From NCBI GenBank assembly GCA_941918925.1, contig OW799234.1, positions 58,384,968 through 58,448,967 on the forward strand: a stretch of DNA of 64,000 nucleotides, in the 5' to 3' direction. Source of the stretch: Phyto melanocephala. Its lineage: Eukaryota; Arthropoda; Insecta; Diptera; Rhinophoridae. Of this stretch, positions 21,363 to 31,963 are shown piece by piece. Numbering within the stretch: the stretch's first letter is position 1; every line of letters begins with the position of its first letter. A program made the translations under genes and the position numbers. The notes below the pieces were generated by a model that had not been told where the DNA came from, did no database searches, and saw nothing but the letters and a program-made list of their open reading frames with translations.

Positions 21363-23555
21363 AATAACTTAATTAAACTTATACATTTTTTATATATACA
21401 TATGAAAAATGATGTTTTATTTTAATAATGCAGAACAGAATGCTTTTAATAATTTTGTTTCCTAAATCAATCAATTTATAAAAATCAGCCCAAAATTTAA
21501 TAAAGGCTTTCCAAAAAATATCAAAACTGTTAAATCAGACATAAGCAGTTTTTCGTTATTTCAGATATGTTATGATTTTTTTTATTTCTTTTCTTGATAA
21601 CCAAAAAAAAGTGTACAAAATACTTCTGAATTCTTTGATATAAAGGCAACAAATCAAATACATAAATTTAATTCTAAAAAAAATAAAAATATCTACACTT
21701 GAAAAGTTTAACACACAAAAGCCATAAGTTATAAGTTAACAAAAATTTAGCTGTAAAATATGTCTGTCATATAATGAAATATTGATTTTAAATCAATAAA
21801 TATTGCTGTTAAAAGCAAAGGGCCAAAGAAAAAAATCAAACATATCACCCCAAATACAATATAATAAGCTCCATATGAATTTCAGTGGCCAGGTAAAAAT
21901 AAATGTCATAAGGTTCTGCCAAAAATCAATCTTTTTCTAGCTACATATTTACTGCAAGCAATAAGCGCACGCTGTTCTGTAACAATAAAAAACAAATAAA
22001 ATCTCAATGTTATATATACAAACATACATCCTGTTATCACAAATACAACCATGTTGTACAATTTATTTTGGATACATATTAGGGAGGATAAAAAACATGT
22101 ATGTATGTGGGAATATATTTACTCAGAAATATGTATGCTTGTTTGAGACAATATACTATAATATAATTATGATGCTATAAAGTATGAAAAATCAATTTTT
22201 ATTTGTGTCAATTTCACTTTATAATGTTATCATCAACATTGAACAGGCATCAGGCAGGTAATGGTAGCAATGGTAATAAACATAGTCTCTGGTCTTCATC
22301 AGACAGCAGCAGCAGAAGCAACAGCATCATTAGTTATATGCTCGTGTACACTATGCCTTTGGTTACTGTCATGTGTATGTTAGATCACCAGAAAAGAGCA
22401 AAACATATCTACATACTTAGAAATATTATTTGTTTAGTTGTTGAAGTCAGTTCAGTCATCTGAACATTTAGTAAAGTCATTGAAAATATAATAAATGTGC
22501 AAAAAGGAAAAAAAAAATAGTGTTGTCTATACACTAAAACAAAATGGTGAGCAACATCATCACGATGATGAGGAGCGAATATCATTAACTATTATTAACA
22601 GCAACAAAGTCAATATATTTCCAATACAAATATGACTTACTTCACTAACTAGATGTATTTTTCCCCTTTTTTTTTTTGTAAACAGACGTCTGAGAAAAGA
22701 AGGTTTTCTGATAAAACAAAATTTATATTATAGATAAAAAATGTAACTGAAAAGTGGACAAAGGTATTAGTTAATACCTTACCTTAATACAGAAATTACA
22801 TATTTTCAATGAGAAGGTAAGTTTGTTCTGTATGAAAATTAAAAAAAGGTGAACTGAGTAAAATGTTTAAAGCCAATTTGAAATTATAAATATTTGCTTT
22901 AAATTTAGAAAATACTGAAAGGATTTTCTTTTTGTTTGTAAAAAAAATTAATTCAGAGCTTTTGTAAATATTGTTTTAGGAAGTTCTTAAAAAAAAGGTA
23001 TCAGATAAATTAATTTGCTAGCTTTAATCGTTACACTCTTTATTCCTACTCCCACAGGGATATATTGTTTAATTAACTTTTTTTCTTAAAAATATAAAAT
23101 TCTGCAATATCTTACTTTGTTGCCGAAAACAAATAGGTTTTGAAAAATTTATCATTTTTTGTCCTTGATTAGAATATAATTCCCATGCATTTTTCACCAG
23201 TTGTTAAAATTCATGATTATGAAGAGAAAGGCATTTTTAAGGACTTTAATATTTACTCTTTTATATATAAAAGGTAAACCAAACGTGACCATTAATAACT
23301 TTTTTCATTTACATATATACTTACATACATACATATATTTTTATTATATCTTTTTTTTCATATTGTTTAATGTAGATTATGGAATAGAAGTTATTTGAAA
23401 CTGAACGCAGAACCAGAATAATAGAATTTGTTTATTTAGATCAAAAACCAATTATTTTAAGGCAAATAATATATAGTAGATATTTTAATGTCAAATTCTC
23501 ACCCTCTAAAACATTTTTTTATTACAAAAAAACCAAAGACATATTTATATCAGAA
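21363..23555. other. no gene seen; CAG/ATG-rich unique patch near 22.2-22.6 kb
   Basis: AT-rich sequence. A patch at about 22230-22600 has CAGCAGCAGCAGAAGCAACAG and ATCATCACGATGATGAGG and is less A/T-biased than its surroundings. Its frames are short and unrecognised. It could be regulatory or untranslated, but this is only a guess. Confidence 0.35.
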
Positions 23556-23852
23556 GACGTTGTTCTCAGCTAGGAATGTGCAAGAATTAAAACCTGCAAT
23601 TCGAAGAAACCTATTAAATGTTGCAGATAAATTTTAACATTTTGTCAACAATGTGAAATCAACTTTATTGTAGACATGATTACGAGTGGTGAAACTTATT
23701 TCAATTTGAATGAGTAAAATTGTAGATTCTGGAACTCTGAAAACGTAGCAAACATAAGAGCCCTTCATCACGCTCATTGCACCGCACTAATGTTCATTAT
23801 GAGGTGAAATAAGATTTGAAAATATAATTGCGCCTGACTTTTTCGATAATGA
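23556..23852 (+). pseudogene. Tc1/mariner-type transposase relic, part A (upstream of LINE insertion)
   Basis: The 5' part of a DDE_3 transposase pseudogene split by a retrotransposon. Readable blocks are VQELKPAIRRNL (family VQELKP), then TSGETYFNLNE (family SDEAHFxLNG, with the first catalytic D as G), NCRFWNSENV (family NCRFWGSENP), HCTALMFIM (family CTVWCAI) and NIIAPDFFDNE (family GxIIGPYFFEN). Several stops and a frame change interrupt it. It ends at the 13-bp sequence TTTTCGATAATGA, which recurs after the LINE, where part B continues in frame. Confidence 0.7.
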
Positions 23853-25761
23853 CAGGCTGCACGTAGAGTAAAATCAATGGTAAGAGCAGACTGTAAAGCA
23901 TACTATAATAATATTGCTTCAGCTATGGAAAAAGCTGCAAATACTGGCAATCTGCATGATGTCTATGTCTGTCTATGATGTATGGCATAAAACAGCTCAG
24001 CGGTAAAAAATTAAATACAACGTCATCAATTAAGGATCAAAACGGTAACGATCTAAGTACCATTGACCAACAGCTCGAAAGATGGCGGGATTATTTCTCA
24101 ACAGAACTCGCAAATGTTGTAGAAACTTCCTCCCCTTCGTCGGAAGCACGCCGCAATCCAAACCGGCTAATATCAACGTCATCACCAACCTTACATGAAG
24201 TACAAAAAACCCTGGAGAATCTGAAGAACCAAAAAGCTTCCGGTAGTGACGACATTCCAGGTGAACTCCTAAAATATGGTGCAACAACACTTGCCAAATT
24301 CTTAACCCCAATTATAAGCGAAGCATGGGATACAAATTGTATACCTCGTTCTTGGAAGGAAGGTGTAGTAATAACTGTCCCCAAAAAGGGCGACTTAACG
24401 TCATGCAAAAACTGGAGAGGTATTACTCTACAGAACGCAATATGTAAAGTAATGTCGCTTTTAATTTTGGTGGTGGAACCTCTTCTCCGCAAAGAACAGG
24501 CTGGATTTAGACCAAACCGCTCTTGTGCGGATCATATTAACACACTACGTATCATCATTGAGCAATCTGTTGAACATAATTCACAACTGTATCTTCTTTT
24601 TGTGGACTTCGAGCATGCATTCGATACACTGTCTAGCAACGCTCTATGGAATGCATTGGCTCTTAAGGGTATTCTTGAAAAGATAATCAATCTTATTAAG
24701 GAACTTTACAATGACTCAACTTGCGTTGTGCGTTTTAACGGTCAGGATAGCCAACCTTTCCAAACAAACCGTGGTGTTAAGCAAGGCTGTGTCTTATCAC
24801 CAACTCTATTTCTAATTCTCCTAGATTGTGTCATGCAAAAGACCAATTTAGATTCACCGCGTGGGATCCGATGGAACTTGAACGAATTCCTTAATGATAT
24901 TGACTATGCCGATGATTTGTGTTTAATGGCACACCGTTTTTCTGATATAGAAGACAAACTCAAAGTTCTCACACAAAATGCAAGTGCGGCTGGTTTAAGA
25001 ATCAATGTCAAAAAAACAAAACTGCTAAGGATCGGTAACACATTAAATACTCCTTTAACATTGAATGGTGAAAATATCGAAGATGTTGAGTCCTTCTGCT
25101 ACCTCGGAAGCATTCTTACAAGCGACGGTGGCTCAGAAAATGACATCAATAATAGAATTAATAAAGCTAGAGTTGCATTTCATAGTCTATTTAAAGTATG
25201 GAGATCAAAAAATATTTCTAGAAAAACTAAAATCCGTATATTTCAATGCAGTGTTATGTCAATATTATTGTATGGCTGTACCACTTGGGGTACTTCACAA
25301 CAAAAAATAAGAAAACTTCAAGCATTTGTTAACCGTTGTCTAAAGATAATTCTTGGAATATTTTGGCCCAACTGGGTAACAAACGAGCAACTACTCACGC
25401 TATCCAACTGTCAACCAGTAGCAGCAGAAATTTGCAAACGTAAATGGTCCTGGATAGGCCATATACTTCGGAGACAAAGAGATGATATTGCTAGATCTGC
25501 CCTAGACTGGAATCCCCAAGGTCAATGCCGAGTCGGTCGACCTCGTAATACCTGGCAACAAACTACTCAACGTGAATGTGAAATAGTCAACATAACATGG
25601 AACCAAGCCAAAGCACTGGCCAAAAATCGCAATAAATGGAAAGAATTCGTTGACGCCCTATGTTCAACAAAATGAACTTTCGTATAAATATTTTATCATT
25701 ACTTTTTTATTTCTTTGTAGTGATTAATATTTATTATGAATAAAGGCATTGAATAGAATGA
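23853..25761 (+). mobile_element. 5'-truncated non-LTR retrotransposon with 13-bp target-site duplication
   Basis: A 1,909-bp LINE copy, flanked by exact 13-bp repeats TTTTCGATAATGA (23840-23852 and 25762-25774). Its left edge falls inside coding sequence (AARRVKSMVRADCKAYY...), so the 5' end with the endonuclease domain is missing, as expected for incomplete target-primed reverse transcription. The right edge follows a short A/T-rich 3' UTR ending GCATTGAATAGAATGA; no long poly-A tail is present. The target is a transposase pseudogene. Confidence 0.9.
23975..25675 (+). CDS. non-LTR retrotransposon reverse transcriptase (5'-truncated)
   Basis: The 566-residue frame encodes an RNA-directed DNA polymerase that would copy the element's RNA at a nicked target. 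The RT domain lies at about residues 85-390. Motif A is FVDFEHAFDT (209-218, with D211), motif B RGVKQGCVLSP (266-276), the catalytic box YADD (311-314), then LRINVKKTK (341-349) and YLGS (376-379). A C-terminal part has WSWIGHILRR (491-500), ALDWNPQG and GRPRNTW (521-527), as in RTE-related or similar LINE clades; the clade is not certain. SLLILVVEPLLRKEQAGFRP looks several residues shorter than relatives, possibly an in-frame deletion. The ATG at 23975 is fortuitous: it lies in a 17-base insertion (23968-23984). The native frame comes from upstream (23856-23967, GNLHDVY) and rejoins at GIKQLSGKK. No endonuclease domain is present, so it is not autonomous. Confidence 0.93.
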   Translation: MMYGIKQLSGKKLNTTSSIKDQNGNDLSTIDQQLERWRDYFSTELANVVETSSPSSEARRNPNRLISTSSPTLHEVQKTLENLKNQKASGSDDIPGELLKYGATTLAKFLTPIISEAWDTNCIPRSWKEGVVITVPKKGDLTSCKNWRGITLQNAICKVMSLLILVVEPLLRKEQAGFRPNRSCADHINTLRIIIEQSVEHNSQLYLLFVDFEHAFDTLSSNALWNALALKGILEKIINLIKELYNDSTCVVRFNGQDSQPFQTNRGVKQGCVLSPTLFLILLDCVMQKTNLDSPRGIRWNLNEFLNDIDYADDLCLMAHRFSDIEDKLKVLTQNASAAGLRINVKKTKLLRIGNTLNTPLTLNGENIEDVESFCYLGSILTSDGGSENDINNRINKARVAFHSLFKVWRSKNISRKTKIRIFQCSVMSILLYGCTTWGTSQQKIRKLQAFVNRCLKIILGIFWPNWVTNEQLLTLSNCQPVAAEICKRKWSWIGHILRRQRDDIARSALDWNPQGQCRVGRPRNTWQQTTQRECEIVNITWNQAKALAKNRNKWKEFVDALCSTK

Positions 25762-25774
25762 TTTTCGATAATGA

Positions 25775-26050
25775 AGACGAAAGTGCTGTAACTGTATATT
25801 AGGAGCGGTATGATTTTAAACAGACCTAAGATGTGGTTTCCATAGGATGGCAAAACTGCCAATACTACACTTGGCATAATAAAAGTTTTGACTAAATTAT
25901 TTTGAACTCAACATTCCTTTAGGATTTCTTTTAGAATAAGTCATGAAGTTGAAAATATGTAATAAAAAATGCTCTAAAAAGATCAGCATTGCAATGAAAA
26001 AAACAGATGTACTATAGGTGATATTATCTTCCATTCTTAGTTTAAAAAAT
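25775..26050 (+). pseudogene. Tc1/mariner-type transposase relic, part B (downstream of LINE insertion)
   Basis: The continuation of part A. Reading through one copy of the 13-bp duplication gives FFDNEDESAVTVY, then a stop where the family has NG, then ERYDF. The rest is frame-shifted. A final MKKTDVL...VILSSIL near 26000-26040 recalls the family C-terminus MKKNGxHLxDIIF. The AAACAGACCTAAGAT segment matches the relic at 13.5 kb, so both derive from one family. The second catalytic region cannot be read. Confidence 0.65.
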
Positions 26051-26109
26051 TTTAATTTTGAATGTTCTTCAATATGAAGAAAGAATTCTACAAGTGCAAG
26101 AGATTTTTA

Positions 26110-26226
26110 GGGCCGTATTCATAAAAAATATTTTTGGTATATTGAAGAACTACTTGACAAATTTCTCTACAACATCTGTCAAATAAGCCTTTAATAAACC
26201 TAAAATATTTTTAATGAATACGGCCC
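26110..26226. mobile_element. 117-bp PIF/Harbinger-like MITE, TSD TTA
   Basis: TIRs GGGCCGTATTCATAAAAAAT and (reverse complemented) GGGCCGTATTCATTAAAAAT match at 19 of 20 bases and continue through TATTTT. The flanks are TTA on both sides (26107-26109, 26227-26229). A GGGCC-type start and a TWA target duplication are hallmarks of PIF/Harbinger MITEs. A Harbinger transposase relic lies at the right end of the window, but whether it could mobilise this family is unknown. Confidence 0.88.
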
Positions 26227-26275
26227 TTAATTTTTAAATCCCATGTTAAATTTTGGCCCACCCACCCTGTGTAAA

Positions 26276-27953
26276 TTATTATACCCAGCACTAAAACTAT
26301 GTCATTTCGTTTGTAACACATCGAAATATTGATTTTGGACCCCATAAAGTATATATTTTCTGAGTCCTGTTTTTATTTTATGACGATCTACATATCTCCG
26401 TCCGTCCCTCCGCGTGTTAAAAGCACGATAGCGCTCAAACACAAAAAGCTAGGGGGCTAAAATTTTACCAGAATATTTCTTATGTACAAGGTTTGTTTGA
26501 ATAAATGTTATTATAACATCGAATCAAATGCAATTGTGCCCCAACGCATAAACGTAGAACCATGCAATTCAAATGTAATTTTCCTGAGTAAAAAAAATAT
26601 TTCTCCCGGAATATTGCTTAAATGTATGAGTTAGGAAAGGAGAAAGGAGATCAAAATGTACGGAAAAAACGTATTTATGATTATGAAATTTTGCAAACAT
26701 TGCTTTTTGATCAAAAGATTTGTATACACGGAAAATAAATGTGACACGCCAACTTTTACGCCCACCTCCCATATAACGCTTTATCTCAAATTCATATAAT
26801 TTCTCTAAGAATAAAGATTTTGTATAAATAAAGGACTCTATATTAAAACGCTCGAGTTGAATTTATTGGCAGAAACAACTTAGACACGCCTACTGTAACG
26901 CCCACTTTTCACGTAATATAAAATCTCATAAAACCGACAGAATTAGAGTTATGATGATGAAATTTCGTAAATATAGCATTCTTGTCAATGTCATTGTTAA
27001 GTCAGAAAATGTAGGTGACACCCCTACTTCAACGGCTACCTCTCATATAACGCTTTACCTTATACCATAGACAGACGACAGCGCTAATTTGCATTAAAAG
27101 TCTTAATTCAAATTAACTTATGAATTATCCCCATTCCAATGTGTATTAGATTTCACGTAAATGCACTAAATCATATTGAATTTATACTGCATTTAGCAAT
27201 TTCAATATGGCAACACGGTCAGCAGTCAATCAAAAAATTAAAAAATCAAAAACGTAAAATAAAAATAGATTCGATATGTTGAAATTTTTTAATTACTTTT
27301 TGGAATGTTTTCCTTAATACTAGTATCGTCCATCGTAAGCACGTCACTCTCCCAAAAAGTGCTGTTACGGTCCTTTAAAAAAATACCATATACCTACATA
27401 TGAATTATAACCTCCGTGAAAACTAACCATTAAGCCTACGAATTTCCCTAATTCCCTTTCTTTTATTTCAGAGTGTCCTTCTGCCATACTAACTTGTAGC
27501 ACCATGTTCAGATTTGAGATTGCTAGTGCATTTACAATTTTTACAATTTTTACTAAATGCAATAACTGTCGTCTGTCACAGCAAAATTTTAATTTGCCTT
27601 AGTGAGATTTTAATGCAAATTAACGCTGTCGTCTGTCTATGGTATCAAATTCGTATAATTTCTCTATGGAAAAAGTTAATGGAAGAATAAAGAACTATAT
27701 TGAAATATCTAATTTATTAGTAAAAACAACATTGACACGGCTACTCTAATGCCAACTTGCATTAAAAGACTAAATTTACGAAATTATTTTAATCGAACCA
27801 TATCGAAGTGATGCATATTTCAGTATAAAGAGATTATTCCATAGGGATTACTGTTAATAACAAAATAATAAATTTTGTGCTATAAAAGTACATTAAATTG
27901 GTGGTGGGTATAAAAAATTCGGCACAGCCAAATAAGGTTCTCTTACTTGTTTT
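26276..27953 (+). mobile_element. DINE-1-like element interrupted by a MITE
   Basis: It begins TTATACCCAGCACTAAAAC, then CCCCATAAAGTATATATTTT, GACGATCTACATATCTCCGT, AAAAGCTAGGGGGCTAAAAT, ACACGCCTACTGTAACGCCC, and ends GGGTATAAAAAATTCGGCAC, hairpin, CTCTTACTTGTTTT. This order matches INE-1 from 5' to 3'. A 578-bp inverted-repeat element is inserted at 27065-27642. At the site where other copies carry the internally deleted mariner MITE, this copy is empty, though with a small deletion near 27815-27825. Confidence 0.85.
27065..27642. mobile_element. 578-bp TA-flanked inverted-repeat element nested in the DINE-1-like copy
   Basis: TIRs of about 34 bp start CCATAGACAGACGACAGCGC; the right end, reverse complemented, differs at one position in that span (CGT for CGC). 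TA lies outside both ends (27063-27064, 27643-27644). Deleting the element restores a normal DINE-1 segment (ACCTTATCAAATTCGTATAA compared with TTTATCTCAAATTCATATAA at 26772). A 65-codon minus-strand frame inside (27365-27562) is not recognised. Probably a non-autonomous Tc1/mariner-type element. Confidence 0.85.
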
Positions 27954-30693
27954 TATTCAACGGATTTTTACATTTTGTATCCAACAGAAATTTTAAATCT
28001 CAGATTGTAGCTGTAATCCTTTGACGTGAGGTAAATTAATTAATTTTTTTAAATTAATTGTTGGTTGGGCTTTGCTAATTATAATCTCTTGGTATCAATA
28101 ACTCAAATCCAGAACAACTCTTTTTACTGACTATATAATTACACCGCTTAAACAATAATTCAGCAAATATCATATTTTGTGTGATATTTGAAAAAAAAGG
28201 TTCAGTTTCTTACATAAGACCTTTTTTACAACTCTTTAATTGTGCTCAATCAGATTAACCTTATTTTAATTTTTCACCTTAATTATCCCCACTAAGTATA
28301 TAAATTTTGTTCGCTCAGAAGGCATTTTAAAATTATGAATAAAAAGATATTTCGACTTGAATATACATACGAAAGTATGAAATATAAATGTTTGGTTCCA
28401 TCTTTTTAACATCGGATTTTATGACACAGACAATCAAATGGTTTTCATTGAAGAGCCACGGAAAATATCCTAAACGTTATCTGGCTTATATCACATTATT
28501 TTCAGTCACTTTATTTCAGGGCTAACATAAATAACAAAACAAAACTGACAAAACATTACTTGTTTGTGTATTTCCAAAAAGTAGATTATCAATTTAAAAA
28601 ACGACAATAAAACTAAGGGACACTAAATCATATCGAATTCAATAGAACGTTTACAAAAAAAGTTTAAAATATGAAAAAGCAATGTTACTTAATAATAATT
28701 CCACGACAGGCTGTTTTATGAAAACACTTTCTTTTTAGCGATTTTTTCTTTAATCCATGTGTGCTCACCTTATTGCAGAATATTAGAAGCTTAAGTTTAT
28801 GTGTATCACTTTCTTTGGTCTAGGTATACACTATCCAAATACTCAAACATGTTTTATATGTTCTATTTCAGCTATAACCATAAATTAATTGTATTTTATT
28901 ACAACGTTGTTCTATTTTAGTTTTTTTTTTTGTTTGTTGCAAATGTTTTATCGTTAATCAAAACACATATTTGAGCAAGTTTGTATTGTATAATGAGAGA
29001 GTAATTAACAAACTTCTTCCTATTAAATGAGATTGCTTGTAAGCCATTTATCTTGTGCTTGTGCAGCTCCTTGGTATTGGTGTACAAAATACAAACCTCC
29101 AAAGGGCATTTACTTTTATCTTTAATCCTCTAAAAATTAAATAGAAATTGGTGTTGGTACCTTTGTTTTGTATGCATATTCATGCTGATTAGATTCTTAT
29201 GGATGTCTTTAATATTTACACAAATGTCCTTAAAACTTTAAAAGTCTTTTAAAAAGTTCAAATGATTACGTACGAAAAAACTACTAACGCAGTTTTGCAA
29301 TAGTCACACTTGACGAAAGCTACACTTTCATATAATAAAGTTCTAAACAGGAAAATCATGCCAAACCGGTCAATCAACCCTAAATATACCATTCAATGTC
29401 GCTATTAAATTGCACGCAAGCATTTTATATATTTACCAAAAGCAGAATCTTATTATGTTAAGTTGGATTATATAATGTGTAAGAACAGGAAACTTTTTGA
29501 AAATAATATAAAAGGATGCAGGATACAGAATGCTGAAAGTGGTTAGCCATACGATTTAAATGATGGTCAACTATGTTACTACTTAAATAAAATATTAATA
29601 TTAATGTATATTCACAAAAGCTTGTATTGTGACCTATATATTTCTTTTACGCATGCTTGTATGAAACATTTCATTCAGCTTTTCAAACACAAAGTCCAAT
29701 GTGTTCTATCATTCATTCCTAGTTCAAATCTTTAATGGCATGAAATGTGGTAGGATCCCATGATCATAATATGTATTACTTTTTAGAAAACTGTGTATAA
29801 TTTTTATTATTTATTCAAGTGTAACAGGTTTTTGTTGTCTTAAAAGAAACGATTTATCTGCTGAAAACAAAGTTTGTACCTCGAAAAGTATTAAAAGATT
29901 TAAGCAATTATTTTTGAAAATTAATTTCTCATTCCAAAATTAACATTATTACAGTTAAGGAATTACATTACATAAAACTGGTTGTGGCTTTAAGAAGAAT
30001 TAAGCAATATAGTAATTTAATTTCACTATATATACATTGATAATGAATACATCTTGAATATAAATTTATGTGGCATGGCAAAGAGCAACTTGTACAAATG
30101 CAATAGTACGATGAGTATAAATCTATTCTATTCTTCACGTACCATGGTTTTTTTAACTTTTTTTCTTTTAAAATCTCATCAACCGCTAGTTTTATGTCTT
30201 TTCCACTTGACTGAGTAATGGTGGTAACACAGAAAGTTTAAAAAAGCACTCTGGCATATTTCCAATTTACGGTAAAATAATTGTAAAAAATGGAAAAAAG
30301 AATTTAAAACACACATCTACAAAGATGTAAATATATTTGTGTGTGTATATGCATGTATGTATTTAGATATACCATAAAAAGTAACTCTATTTGAATGTGT
30401 GTAGGTTCTTTGAAAAGTAACAAATAAAAAACTTACAAGTGAAAGAAAACTTTAACGAACCATATGTTTGTTTATTTACTCTACGTATGATTGTGTTGGG
30501 ATTTGTACACTTGAAAATTAAAGCATGAAAAGCATAAAATAAAAAATAAAATTGTATTTTGATTTAACATATGTAGAAGGAGCATTAGAGCAGACAAAAC
30601 TATTTCGAGTTTCTTAACGACCTCTTTCGCTCCTTAGGGATTACATCGCTACCGATCAGGGTTCATTCTTCACTTTGTCTCGTTCTAGAGAAG
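27954..30693. other. no gene seen
   Basis: 2.7 kb of AT-rich sequence without recognisable coding, RNA gene or repeat family. Several TATGTATGTA-type short runs occur near 30350. It could be intronic. Confidence 0.4.
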
Positions 30694-31262
30694 AAACAGG
30701 TAAGAGTGCTACATTTGGCCATGCCGAATCTGATATACCCTTCACAACGTGTGGTCATTGTTTTATCACTATTCATCTCATTAATATGAAATACGTAGGT
30801 ACATCTATGTTTCATTATCTTTATAATGACTTTATCCGGCTCAGAACATCACATTGTAAAATTATAAATTGAGTTTTTGTATGTATGTATGTATAAAAAA
30901 AAAACAAAAAAATATTAAAAAATAAAATTGTTTGTCTTAACTGGAATTCGAACCTACGTTCATCCAGTTTGTATTGGTGTGAAAAGACGAGATTGTCTGG
31001 GTTTTTTCATTATATATCAGTTGTATATAAAGTAATTTTCCTGATTTTCAATATCGATGTCCTTCCGAATATTTGTCATATTTTGGTTCCTTATGCGGGT
31101 CTTGGAAATATCTGTGGGCTTCAAAAAGTTGATTTCAACATACACTCGAAAAGATTGACAGACGGACAATGCAATATACTTTATGGGGGGTCGGAAAAGA
31201 AAATTATATAAACTTCACACGGAATGACAAGCCTATATATACACTTACTCTTACTGTGGTAG
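30694..31262 (-). mobile_element. DINE-like element, second subfamily, near-complete copy
   Basis: The 3' end is at the left: AAACAGGTAAGAGTGCTACA followed by the hairpin-like TTTGGCCATGCCGAA and GATATACCCTTCACAACGTG. The middle has GGAATTCGAACCTACG and AAAAGTTGATTTCAACATAC. The 5' end has ATATACTTTATGGGGGGTCGG and a degraded TATATATACACTTACTC in place of the GGGTATA terminus. This copy shows that the partial copies at 10.4, 17.3 and 21.1 kb belong to a hairpin-ended family related to DINE-1. Confidence 0.75.
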
Positions 31263-31466
31263 TTAACGCCAATACTTATCGCACATTCATATTTAATTCG
31301 TCCATACCCGTAATCCTCAATATTCTGCTAACCACTATGTACTACTACATTGTGCCAAAGTCTAGTGAGGAAGCAAATTTATTTTTGTAATTAAACCCAA
31401 ATAGACTTTGCTCAAAATCTAGTACTTACAAGATGGGTAGATATGGAAAAGTTGTAAATACAATTA

Positions 31467-31960
31467 CACTCAGCAGCAAAATCCTCCATTAAATAAAACT
31501 ATGTGGACCATATGGGCTATGATGCGCTGAACTCAAATCTGTTGTTGAGTTTTTTCCATCAGATCGGGATTTTTTTATGGGCTTAGAAAATTTTCTCCCT
31601 AAATAAGTCAGGTACGGAGATATATTTCATCGCGTCATCCGATTTTTAAAAATTAAACACCAGAAGATGTGTAACAAAATTGCATATATTTTAGTGGAAT
31701 AAAGTTTTTCTCTATCTCTTATCGTTTTGGAATTATTTAGAAATTAATGGAGAACAAAGATTTTGTTCGTGCAAAATTCGTTATATATTTCAATTTAAAC
31801 ATAGAATTAAAAAAATATAAAACAAATATTCAAAATTTTGAACTTTTTTCTGAGAACCAGCGCCCGATCTGACGGATTTGAGTTCAGCGCATTAAAATCC
31901 ATATAGTCCACATAGTTTTAATTAATGGGAAGACAAAAAATTATTTTTTATCGAGCAGTG
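31467..31960. mobile_element. 494-bp inverted-repeat element with CACT ends and TTA flanks
   Basis: The strongest inverted repeat is about 45 bp, from AAACTATGTGGACCATATGG and GCGCTGAACTCAAATCTGTT on the left, mirrored on the right (31870-31920). Further out the termini read CACTCAGCAGCAAAA and (reverse complemented) CACTGCTCGATAAAA, with TTA on both sides. CACT ends with 3-bp duplications recall CMC/CACTA-like or Chapaev-like elements; the superfamily is undecided. No coding capacity. Confidence 0.7.
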
Positions 31961-31963
31961 TTA

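Noticed and set aside
22203..22463. 86-codon frame with Ser/Asn-rich stretch
   Set aside because: No domain or conserved context; the Ser run comes from a CAG-type simple repeat.
24030..24492. Two minus-strand frames of 93 and 133 codons
   Set aside because: They are shadows of the reverse transcriptase frame on the plus strand.
30930..30970. GGTTCGAATTCC (minus strand), a good tRNA B-box
   Set aside because: The T-stem does not pair, no A-box is found upstream, and the same block recurs in the 10.7-kb DINE-like copy with changes. It is part of that repeat.
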